A stretch of DNA of 64,000 nt from Candidatus Latescibacterota bacterium (GTDB taxonomy: Bacteria > JAAXHH01): contig JAJEAN010000001.1 of NCBI GenBank assembly GCA_022822725.1, positions 558,001-622,000 of the forward strand, written 5' to 3'. The position numbers and the translations under genes are program-made. Below, one piece after another: positions 28,023-35,138 of this stretch. Position 1 is the first letter of the stretch. Each line of letters begins with the position of its first letter. The notes beneath the pieces were generated by a model. It saw only the letters and a list, made by a program, of their open reading frames with translations. It was not told where the DNA came from and searched no databases.

Positions 28023-28085
28023 ATAAACTTGCAATTGGACGGATGAAAACTTGCAATCAGCCGCACATAAACTTGCAATTGGACG
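28023..28085. repeat. 19-bp direct repeats upstream of a DUF4143 ATPase gene
   Basis: The sequence ATAAACTTGCAATTGGACG occurs at 28023-28041 and 28067-28085, with a partial third copy AAAACTTGCAATC at 28046-28058. The cores are about 22 bp apart (two helical turns). They lie about 115-175 bp before the ATPase gene in an AT-rich 286-bp gap that otherwise holds nothing recognisable. They could be operators or remnants of an insertion boundary. Confidence 0.75.
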
Positions 28086-28198
28086 AAAAGAAGGATAAAT
28101 TGCATGCAAGAAGCCATGACAGTTGTCATTAAACGTACCCGGTCATGTAAATCTGAGCAAGGACCGGGGCTGAAACCACCCTCGAGCTCATTACGAAA

Positions 28199-29494
28199 AT
28201 GACATCCGAGACCAAACTCTATCCTCGGTTCGCTGAACACCTGCTGAAAGAGGCGCTTGCCGATTCGCCGGCTGTCCTGATCCACGGTCCGAGACAATGC
28301 GGAAAGACCACGTTGGCGAGAATGATGAATCCATCGCAACCCAAAGTATGGGGCGGAGAAACGGTCATTGAATGGGGCGGCGCCAACTACATCACCTTTG
28401 ACGATGAAACCGCACGCGAAGCCGCGGAAAGCGATCCTACAGGCTTCGTTAACGATTTGCCCGACAGAGTCATTCTGGACGAGGTACAACGGGCGCCTTC
28501 CATATTCACTGCTTTGAAAATGGCGATCGACCGTGACCGGATTCCCGGCCGGTTTCTGCTCACGGGATCGTCACAGGTACTGCTCGTGCCCCGGGTATCG
28601 GATTCTCTCGCCGGGCGGCTGGAGATCATCAGACTCCACCCGCTGGCCCAGTGTGAACTGTCGAGTCAGCCTCCGACCTTTCTTGATCGATTGTTTTCTG
28701 GCGATCTCAAAGCGCCAATGTTGGACCGTGCGCCGAACCGGCTGGCCGATAGAATCGTAGCTGGAGGATTTCCGGCCGCGTTGGCTCGCTCGACCGAGGG
28801 CAGAAGACGCAGTTGGTACCTGAACTATGTGGAGACCCAACTTCAAAGGGATGTACGGGACATTGCCAGAATAAGCGATCATGGCGCCATGAACAGACTA
28901 CTCACAGTTGCTGCGACTCAAACAGCAAGGCTATACAACCTTCTGGACATGTCCTCCGCCTTCAGCCTCAGCCGAACGACCATTAGCAAGTATGTAGAGA
29001 TTCTTGAAAGGATCTTCCTGTTGGAACGGATACCCGCATGGCAGCACAATCGATTGAAGAGAATGGTCAAGGCACCGAAGCTGCATATCGGTGACACGGG
29101 AATCGGATGCGCCGTGATCGGTGCCGACGGTAAGGCGCTGAAGAATGATCGGGAGCTATTCGGACAGTATCTGGAATCATTCGTGTTTCAGGAGTTAAGA
29201 CGACAGTCCAGTTGGTCAGATGCCCCGTTGACATTCTATCACTTCAGGGACAAGGACAAGGTTGAGGTAGACCTGGTGATCGAGAAGGGATCTTTGGCCG
29301 TGGCAGGTGTGGAAGTGAAAGCGTCAAGTACCGTACGCGCTTCGGATTTCCACGGATTGCGCAAGCTCAAGGACGCAGCTGGTGACCGGTTCGCCGCTGG
29401 CGTGGTGCTCTATGACGGCGAAAAGTGTTTAAGTTTCGGAGAAGGAATGACAGCTGCGCCAGTCAGATTACTTTGGGAAAACCCGGTAGAATAA
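28199..29494 (+). CDS. AAA-family ATPase with DUF4143 domain (second member)
   Basis: The 431-residue protein has Walker A LIHGPRQCGKTTL, Walker B DRVILDEVQRAPSIF and sensor RFLLTGSSQ. The DUF4143 part begins near residue 170 (GGFPAALAR) and includes TISKYVEILERIFLLERIPAW and the nuclease-like KVEVDLVIEKG, GVEVKAS. The Asp/Glu-x-Lys pattern (VDLVIE, VEVKAS) resembles a PD-(D/E)xK fold. Codon use is slightly poorer in GC than surrounding SOS genes. It is a single-gene unit with a repeat array upstream; role unknown, possibly genome defence or maintenance. Confidence 0.88.
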   Translation: MTSETKLYPRFAEHLLKEALADSPAVLIHGPRQCGKTTLARMMNPSQPKVWGGETVIEWGGANYITFDDETAREAAESDPTGFVNDLPDRVILDEVQRAPSIFTALKMAIDRDRIPGRFLLTGSSQVLLVPRVSDSLAGRLEIIRLHPLAQCELSSQPPTFLDRLFSGDLKAPMLDRAPNRLADRIVAGGFPAALARSTEGRRRSWYLNYVETQLQRDVRDIARISDHGAMNRLLTVAATQTARLYNLLDMSSAFSLSRTTISKYVEILERIFLLERIPAWQHNRLKRMVKAPKLHIGDTGIGCAVIGADGKALKNDRELFGQYLESFVFQELRRQSSWSDAPLTFYHFRDKDKVEVDLVIEKGSLAVAGVEVKASSTVRASDFHGLRKLKDAAGDRFAAGVVLYDGEKCLSFGEGMTAAPVRLLWENPVE

Positions 29495-29520
29495 GGCTCA
29501 ACTTTGTGGAACGACTCCGA

Positions 29521-30378
29521 TCAGCCTTCCCCCGCCTTCCCCCTCAGCCGGTCCCATTCCTGCACATATTCGGCCAGGTGCCCGTTCTCCGGTGATTTCG
29601 CCTTCTCTTCGAGCATGGTCCGCACCAGGTCCTGTTCCTCCAGGTACTGGTCGTCGCTGAAGAACCCGGCGAAATGGGCGATGCGCAGCCAGACGAGGTA
29701 GGTCGTCACGGCGTCGTGCTGGTTGTACCGGGCGATACGCCGGATGCCGCCGTCGAGCCAGGCCTCGGCGACGCTGTCACCGTCGAAACCACCCAACTTG
29801 CCCGGTATGCCCGACAGCACCGCCATCTCCTTCAGGGAAGGGCGCGCCTTGCCCCACTCGCCGATGGCCTTCATCAGGTCCACGTTCCACTCGCTGGCCC
29901 GCGAGAAGTAATCGTAGCCCTCCCAGGGCTTGTCCGGCCGCTTGCAGAACCCGGCGGCCGTGATGCCCTTGATGATCCCCCGCTGGATCATGACCGGCAG
30001 GTCCGACCCGGTGGAATTGAAGCCTACGAGCTGGGGCAGGCGCCGGCCCACGCTTTCCAGGAAACGGGACAGGATCGTGGCTTCGTCGCAGTCGTCGGGG
30101 TTGTCCGGGTCCCGGGGTTGTACGCGCAGGTCGATCGTAACGTTTCCATGGGGATCCTGGCTCCGGGTCACCATGGCGATGGAGACCAGGCGGGACATGG
30201 CGTACTTGAGAAAGGGCCGCGGCTTTTCTTCGGTGGCCCCGTTCAGGCGCCACATCTCCTGGATGACGTCGCGGTCGGGCAGTTCAGCCGGCAGGTCGTA
30301 GAGCAGTCGCCCCGCGTCGGGATCAGGCACCCATTCCGCGTCGAAGGCCCAAACATCGTGTTTTACGCTTTTGAACAT
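29521..30378 (-). CDS. PolB-like 3'-5' exonuclease (DEDDy superfamily)
   Basis: The 285-residue protein has three exonuclease motifs: Exo I FDAEW (about 12), Exo II VGFNSTGSDLP (about 118) and Exo III YNQHDAVTTYLVW (about 219). These match the stand-alone exonuclease domain related to B-family polymerases. The start overlaps the PIN toxin gene by 16 nt, so it is translated from the toxin-antitoxin mRNA. A DNA repair role is likely from the family; linkage to a toxin module is unusual. Confidence 0.88.
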   Translation of the reverse strand: MFKSVKHDVWAFDAEWVPDPDAGRLLYDLPAELPDRDVIQEMWRLNGATEEKPRPFLKYAMSRLVSIAMVTRSQDPHGNVTIDLRVQPRDPDNPDDCDEATILSRFLESVGRRLPQLVGFNSTGSDLPVMIQRGIIKGITAAGFCKRPDKPWEGYDYFSRASEWNVDLMKAIGEWGKARPSLKEMAVLSGIPGKLGGFDGDSVAEAWLDGGIRRIARYNQHDAVTTYLVWLRIAHFAGFFSDDQYLEEQDLVRTMLEEKAKSPENGHLAEYVQEWDRLRGKAGEG

Positions 30379-30770
30379 GATAACAAGGTAACTCCTTCCT
30401 GCCGTGCGGCCTTCCGATCGAAAGTGTGCAAAGGCAATGCGTTCGATCGTTCGGCGGCAGCCAGTATCATAAGGTCCGAGAATCCTGTGCTGCCCGTCCC
30501 GTAACTGAACGCAGCCTGTGCGACATCGGCGCCAGCCTCAATCACCAGTACGTCCGTTGAGACCAGTTGCTCCAATGCATCGGCAATATCCTCACGAGAA
30601 AGGCCGTAAGCCCGTTCCAGAACCCAGACGAGTTCAAGAATGACTTCCCGGCAGACGAACCCGGGTTGGTCCGCGGTAAGCGAAGACATTAAACTCCGGG
30701 CGGTCGCGGCCTGTGCTTCGTCGTCGCGCACCAGGTACCGAACGAGAACGTTGGTGTCCAGCGCAATCAT
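30363..30770 (-). CDS. PIN-domain toxin (VapC-like RNase)
   Basis: The 135-residue protein begins MIALDTNVLVRYLV, the PIN signature with the first acidic ligand. Further acidic residues are in CREVILELVWVL and GFSDLMILAAA, and the C-terminal LHTFDRKA is also typical. PIN toxins are Mg-dependent RNases inhibited by a co-encoded antitoxin. It overlaps the AbrB-type antitoxin gene by 4 nt (ATGA) and the downstream exonuclease gene by 16 nt. Confidence 0.93.
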   Translation of the reverse strand: MIALDTNVLVRYLVRDDEAQAATARSLMSSLTADQPGFVCREVILELVWVLERAYGLSREDIADALEQLVSTDVLVIEAGADVAQAAFSYGTGSTGFSDLMILAAAERSNALPLHTFDRKAARQEGVTLLSCSKA

Positions 30771-31000
30771 TCTTCACTGGCTCCACGGGCAACGGCCTGC
30801 TCCATCTCGTCGATGGTGACGACAGGTCCCTGGTACTTGAGCATGCCATACAATCGACTGATCGGGCGCACGGGCAGAATGCGCACTTCCTGGTCGCAGA
30901 TCACGTAGCGAACTTTGTCCCCGGCAGATAAGCCGAGTGATTCCCGAACCACCTTGGGGAGCGTTGTCTGTCCTCTGCTCGTGACACTGGATTCGATCAT
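30767..31000 (-). CDS. AbrB/SpoVT-type antitoxin
   Basis: The protein has 77 residues, with an N-terminal swapped-hairpin AbrB domain (SSVTSRGQTTLPKVVRESLGLSAGDKVRYVI) for DNA binding and a C-terminal tail that should bind the PIN toxin. ATG 31000 is 9 nt after AGGAGG (31015-31010); ATG 31006 is only 3 nt after it and is rejected. Upstream, TTGACA (31050-31045) and TATAAT (31023-31018) are perfect boxes, but 21 bp apart, so the promoter may be weak or activator-dependent. Autoregulation by the antitoxin/toxin complex is expected. Confidence 0.9.
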   Translation of the reverse strand: MIESSVTSRGQTTLPKVVRESLGLSAGDKVRYVICDQEVRILPVRPISRLYGMLKYQGPVVTIDEMEQAVARGASEE

Positions 31001-31122
31001 GATCATTCACCTCCTGCATTATAATTTGCTATATACCTTACTTTTGTCAATAAAATAAGGAAACATATACATGTCCTTACAGATGGAATGGTCGTTTCGG
31101 AATTCCGCCCAGATACCGCAGA

Positions 31123-31166
31123 GTCTGGTCAGGGATCAACGTCAGGGTCTGGTCAGGGATCAACGT
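31123..31166. repeat. 20-bp direct repeat at the 3' end of the GIY-YIG gene
   Basis: GTCTGGTCAGGGATCAACGT occurs at 31123-31142 and 31147-31166, a 24-bp period. The second copy covers the last codons and stop of the minus-strand nuclease gene, the same arrangement as at 593-645. Confidence 0.9.
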
Positions 31167-32001
31167 CGTTACGGGTTCCGATGCGCTCATCGGTTGCAAG
31201 GAACAGCGCGTCCCGTTCGTCCTGCGGTACGTAAGTCCCCGGACGGCCTGCCGAATCCATGGCCGCGCGCAACGGACCGAGATCCAGATCGTGGAAGTGT
31301 GCCAGCATGCGGATGTTCCGCTGGACTTCCGAAGCGCTGAGGCGGGCGACGGGTTTCTCCAGCAGCCCGTGGGTCAGGGGCACGAGGGCGTCCGGTCCTG
31401 CACCGGACAGGAAGCGTTCGATGGAGGCGACGACCTCGGCCGGCACCTGGCGGAAGCCGGTCAGCCGGGAACCCCGGATCCGTTCGTGGGGCGGAAGATG
31501 CCGGACCGGTTCGATATGTCCGATCAGCTTCAGCACGTAGACCAGCGCGTCGAAGGCGGCCAGGGCGCGCCGCCTGGACTTGAACACGCCGTACCACTTG
31601 AGGTCCAGTTCCTTCCACGCATCCACATGGGTCGTGAAGCAGAGCAGGACCTGCTTCTCCGTGCCCCCGAGGCCGAGGGCCGGGTACAGGAAGTCCCAGG
31701 TGCCGTCCTCGTTGTAGGGCGGTCGCAGCTTGCGGATCAGTTCGTTCTCGAGCAACAGGGCCTCGCGTTCCGAATTGCGCGGCATGATCTCCAGGGTGCT
31801 CGCCTCCCGGACCAGCGTCCGCATCTTGCGGTGCACCTTGCGGCGCGAGGCGTTCCGGTACTGCTGGAGGCGCCGCCTTATGTTCCCGGCCTTGCCGACG
31901 TAGAGCACGGTACCCTGCCCGTCCTTGAAAAGGTAGACCGCCGGCGTCATGGGCGATTCATCGATGAGGCGCTCGCCGAATTTCCGGTCGAACTGGCGCA
32001 T
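31153..32001 (-). CDS. GIY-YIG nuclease, UvrC N-domain/Cho-like
   Basis: The 282-residue protein has a GIY-YIG domain at about 17-100: PAVYLFKDGQGTVLYVGKAGNIRRRLQQY, then the catalytic Glu in NSEREALLLENELIRKLRPPYN. UvrC uses this domain for the 3' incision in nucleotide excision repair, and Cho is a stand-alone version of similar length (about 295). The C-terminal part (about 110-280) is helical and lacks the UvrC RNase H-like nuclease. A Cho-like repair role is plausible. The start codon lies in the first unit of a 19-bp tandem repeat. Confidence 0.88.
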   Translation of the reverse strand: MRQFDRKFGERLIDESPMTPAVYLFKDGQGTVLYVGKAGNIRRRLQQYRNASRRKVHRKMRTLVREASTLEIMPRNSEREALLLENELIRKLRPPYNEDGTWDFLYPALGLGGTEKQVLLCFTTHVDAWKELDLKWYGVFKSRRRALAAFDALVYVLKLIGHIEPVRHLPPHERIRGSRLTGFRQVPAEVVASIERFLSGAGPDALVPLTHGLLEKPVARLSASEVQRNIRMLAHFHDLDLGPLRAAMDSAGRPGTYVPQDERDALFLATDERIGTRNDVDP

Positions 32002-32056
32002 GGAGTAGTCGTATCTACATGGAGTAGTCGTATCTACATGGTGTAGTCATATCTAC
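32000..32056. repeat. 19-bp tandem repeat, three copies, overlapping a start codon
   Basis: Unit ATGGAGTAGTCGTATCTAC lies at 32000-32018, 32019-32037 and (two mismatches) 32038-32056, with further ATCTAC remnants to about 32078. On the minus strand the first unit supplies the start codon and leader of the GIY-YIG gene, so copy number changes could alter its 5' leader. Confidence 0.92.
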
Positions 32057-32188
32057 AATATATCTACAGTGCATCTACGTTGCATGTATGCCTGACGACA
32101 ATTATAATATACCCTTGTATACCGCATCGACATCCCAAATCCCGCATTTTCTTCGAATTACCCGCGCACCGACCGGAGAAGCCCGACC

Positions 32189-33595
32189 ATGACCGCTGAA
32201 AAGCTGATCATCGACTACGTCAACGACCAGGACGACGATCTGTCCCGGATGGCCAGGGACATCTGGGAACATCCGCAGATCGCGATGCAGGAGACCTATG
32301 CGTCGAAACTGCAGGCAACGGAGCTGGAAGCGGACGGCTTCTCCATCGAATGGGGCGCCGGCGGGATGTCTACGGCCTTCGTCGCCACCTGGGGCTCGGG
32401 AGACCCCATTATCGGGTTCCTGGGGGAGTACGATGCACTACCCGGCCTGTCGCAAACGGTTTCCGCGGAGCGGGAAGCCATCGAGCCGGGCGGACCCGGC
32501 CATGGCTGCGGCCATAACCTCTTCGGCACGGCGTGCCTGGGGTCCGTTATGGCCCTGAAGCGTGCGATGGAACGGGATGGCATCGGCGGCACGATCCGGT
32601 ACTACGGTTGTCCCGCGGAGGAGCAGGTGGTAGGCAAAGTGCTCATGGCGCGCGACGGCGTTTTCGACGACCTGGACGCCGCCATTACCTGGCATCCCGG
32701 TGCGACGAACCTGGTCTGGAACGGTTCGTCGCTCGCGCTCAATTCCTTCAAGGTGAACTTCCACGGGGTGGCCGCCCACGCCTCGGCCATGCCGCACCAG
32801 GGACGCAGCGCCCTCGACGGCGTGATGCTGATGGACGTGGGCATGAACTACCTTCGGGAGCACGTGATCCCGGAGGCCCGCATCCACAGCGTGGTCACGA
32901 GCGGCGGGGAGGCGCCGAACGTGGTGCCGGCCTATGCCCAGGTGTGGTACTACATCCGGTCGCCGAAACGCGCCGAGGTGGAAGAGATGTACGAACGGGT
33001 GCTCGACATCGCACGGGGCGCCGCGCTGATGAGCGGCACCACCCACGATATCGAGTTCATCGGAGGCGCCTACGAGGTCCTGCCGAACGGTATCCTGTCC
33101 GACCTGATGCTGCGGAAGATGCAGGCCGTAAACGACCTCGCCTTCACCGCCGAGGAGCGCCGATTCGCCCGGCAGCTTCAGGGAACTTTTCCCGATAACG
33201 CGGTCCGGTCGGCCTACGAGCGGATGGAGAAAGCGACGGTAGAGGATTCCATCGCCGAAAGCATCGAGAATCCGCTGTGGACGCAGGTGCTTCCCCATAC
33301 CGATAACCCGCCGGGGATTGAGGGGTCGACGGACGTGGGCGACGTGAGCTGGATCGCGCCCACGGGGCAGATCACGACCTGCTGCTGGCCCCTGGGCACG
33401 CCCGCCCACAGCTGGCAAATGGTGGCCTCCTCCGGTTCGAGCATCGGGAGCAGGGGCATGCTCTTTGCCGCCAAGGCCCTGGCGCTGACGGGCCTGGACC
33501 TGTTGCGGGACCCGGAACTGCTCAAACGGGCCAACGAGGAATTCGACGAGGCGCGTGGCGGCGTGAAGTACAAGAGCGCGCTGCCGGACGAGTGA
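32189..33595 (+). CDS. M20-family amidohydrolase/aminoacyl hydrolase (AbgB-like)
   Basis: The 468-residue, cytoplasmic metallohydrolase has the M20 metal-site motifs GPGHGCGHNLFG (with the Cys ligand typical of the aminoacylase/AbgB branch), the catalytic Glu pair CPAEEQVVGK, WHPG, and a dimerisation domain (about 190-310) starting FKVNFHGVAAHASAMPHQGRSALDG. AbgB hydrolyses p-aminobenzoyl-glutamate, and relatives remove acyl groups from amino acids or dipeptides. Substrate here is unknown. ATG 32189 has GGAGAA about 8 nt upstream. The PhyH-like gene follows after 52 bp. Confidence 0.92.
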   Translation: MTAEKLIIDYVNDQDDDLSRMARDIWEHPQIAMQETYASKLQATELEADGFSIEWGAGGMSTAFVATWGSGDPIIGFLGEYDALPGLSQTVSAEREAIEPGGPGHGCGHNLFGTACLGSVMALKRAMERDGIGGTIRYYGCPAEEQVVGKVLMARDGVFDDLDAAITWHPGATNLVWNGSSLALNSFKVNFHGVAAHASAMPHQGRSALDGVMLMDVGMNYLREHVIPEARIHSVVTSGGEAPNVVPAYAQVWYYIRSPKRAEVEEMYERVLDIARGAALMSGTTHDIEFIGGAYEVLPNGILSDLMLRKMQAVNDLAFTAEERRFARQLQGTFPDNAVRSAYERMEKATVEDSIAESIENPLWTQVLPHTDNPPGIEGSTDVGDVSWIAPTGQITTCCWPLGTPAHSWQMVASSGSSIGSRGMLFAAKALALTGLDLLRDPELLKRANEEFDEARGGVKYKSALPDE

Positions 33596-33647
33596 GGGAC
33601 GTATTGGAAAGGATCGGACTGGCAAGGTCCGGATCGATGAGGGCCGG

Positions 33648-34532
33648 ATGACGATTTCCATGCAGAATGTGCCCATCCCCGTGAACGCGGGGGACCGGTA
33701 TCGGCGCGACGGCTTTTACCTGACTCCGCCCATCCTCCCGGCCGATCTGATCGAGCGGGTGACGGCCAGCATGGACCGGGTCATGTTCGGGGATTACGAG
33801 ACCGGGGAACCGCCGCGCAGATCGTGGAACCCCGGAGACGACCCGAAGCGCATCCGCAAGATCGACCAGGCGCACCTGTCGGACCGGACCATCTACGAAC
33901 TGGCCTCCCATCCGGAAATCGGTCGCTGGGCGGCGTCTCTGCTGGGCGCAAGCCGGATCCAGCTCTGGGCGTCCCAGATGCTCTACAAACCGCCGGTCGG
34001 CCCGGCCGGCCCGGGCAACTCAGGCGGCCCGGGCAGCACGGTCGGCGCGGTCGGCCCGGGAAAATCAGCTGGCCCGGAAGGCTCGGTCGGCGGCGTGTCG
34101 GGCAACGTCGGATGGCACCAGGACAAGCAGTACTGGAAATACCTGGACGGCGAGCTGTTCACCGCCTGGGTCGCCGTGAGCGACGTAACGTCAGATTCCG
34201 GTCCCATGCGGTTCCTGCGGGGCTCGCACCGGTGGGGCCTGCTGGACAGCGGCGACTTCTTCGGACACGACCACGAAGCCCAGCGCAAGGAAATCCCCGT
34301 GCCGGAGGGCGAAGCGTGGGACGAGGTCGAGGCGGTCCTGCCTGCCGGCGCGGTCAGTTTCCACGACCGCCACACCTACCATGCCAGCGGGCCAAATGTA
34401 TCGGACGCGCCGCGCCGCAGCTTTGCCTTCCATCTCCGGACCGAGAAAGCCCGGCCGGTGGAGGGCCGGAACGACTACTACGTTCAGCACCTGGACGATC
34501 CGGCGTATTGCCCGTTACTGTACGAGGCGTGA
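33648..34532 (+). CDS. Phytanoyl-CoA dioxygenase (PhyH)-family Fe(II)/2-oxoglutarate oxygenase with a Gly-Pro-rich insert
   Basis: The 294-residue protein has the iron motif WHQDKQYW (His-x-Asp) near residue 159 and distal His in FHDRHTYHASGPN with Arg in PRRSFAFHLR for 2-oxoglutarate. Between about residues 120 and 155, just before the motif, lies a low-complexity Gly-Pro-Ser-rich insert (GPAGPGNSGGPG and so on) that should form a mobile loop beside the active site. PhyH enzymes hydroxylate diverse small molecules; the substrate cannot be read. GAGGG precedes ATG 33648. Confidence 0.92.
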   Translation: MTISMQNVPIPVNAGDRYRRDGFYLTPPILPADLIERVTASMDRVMFGDYETGEPPRRSWNPGDDPKRIRKIDQAHLSDRTIYELASHPEIGRWAASLLGASRIQLWASQMLYKPPVGPAGPGNSGGPGSTVGAVGPGKSAGPEGSVGGVSGNVGWHQDKQYWKYLDGELFTAWVAVSDVTSDSGPMRFLRGSHRWGLLDSGDFFGHDHEAQRKEIPVPEGEAWDEVEAVLPAGAVSFHDRHTYHASGPNVSDAPRRSFAFHLRTEKARPVEGRNDYYVQHLDDPAYCPLLYEA

Positions 34533-34553
34533 TTTAAAAAGGAGCCACCCGGA

Positions 34554-34748
34554 ATGAGCGAATTAATCGATGGAGTCTTTATCTTCCCTTTGATGTTCGT
34601 GGGCATGTCTCTCTTCATTACGGGTCTGCTCGCCATGGCCGGCGGCAACAACATGGAACGCATTGGCCTGTCCACCCCCAGGCGCGGCAAGATCGCCATG
34701 GCCGTGGGCGTGGTCTTAAACACCATTGGGATAACCCTGCTGACCTGA
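34554..34748 (+). CDS. Mini membrane protein, tandem paralogue 1
   Basis: The 64-residue protein has two hydrophobic helices (FIFPLMFVGMSLFITGLLAM and IAMAVGVVLNTIGITLL) joined by a conserved hairpin AGGNNMERIGLSTPRRGKI. AAGGAG lies about 9 nt before the ATG. It is followed 40 bp later by a paralogue with the same plan. Function unknown. Confidence 0.75.
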   Translation: MSELIDGVFIFPLMFVGMSLFITGLLAMAGGNNMERIGLSTPRRGKIAMAVGVVLNTIGITLLT

Positions 34749-34788
34749 CGTTACCCCGGACCCACATTCTCATCATCGGGCCAGAATC

Positions 34789-34953
34789 ATGAGCGTGTTG
34801 TTGATCGCCGCCGGGATCTACCTTTTTGTATCGGGCGTGATCGTTTGGGCCGGCGGCAGAACGGTGGAGCGGATCGGCCTCACCACGCGGAACCGGGGAT
34901 TGATCGCGCTCATCCTGGGCACGGTATTGCTGGTGTACGGGGCAACGATGTAG
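34789..34953 (+). CDS. Mini membrane protein, tandem paralogue 2 (54 residues)
   Basis: A 54-residue reading frame has the same architecture as the preceding gene: helix, WAGGRTVERIGLTTRNRGLI hairpin, helix. The shared core is AGG, two residues, ERIGL-x-T, two residues, RG-x-I-A. Conservation of the hairpin between both copies argues that both are real coding sequences under selection. Stop is TAG. Confidence 0.75.
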   Translation: MSVLLIAAGIYLFVSGVIVWAGGRTVERIGLTTRNRGLIALILGTVLLVYGATM

Positions 34954-34965
34954 TCGTCTTTGTTC

Positions 34966-35001
34966 AATCACACTCAATTTACACTCAATTTACACTCAAT
35001 T
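34966..35001. repeat. 11-bp tandem repeat, about three copies
   Basis: Units ACACTCAATTT at about 34969-34979 and 34980-34991, plus a diverged third, lie in the gap between the mini membrane protein and the LRR lipoprotein gene. The rest of that 185-bp gap is AT-rich and shows no other element. Confidence 0.75.
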
Positions 35002-35138
35002 CGCACACATGATAAGTCTGAATAAACGGTATATTCTCAGATATCGATACAAAACAGAATCTCCTGGATTCAGTCGCTCCTTTGGACCAATCCGGACAGT
35101 CGACAGTTTCTGGTCCCAACGGTCCTCTCGTCAGGTCG

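Noticed and set aside
32000-32056. Possible CRISPR array
   Set aside because: Units are directly abutting with no spacers and number only three; no cas genes nearby.
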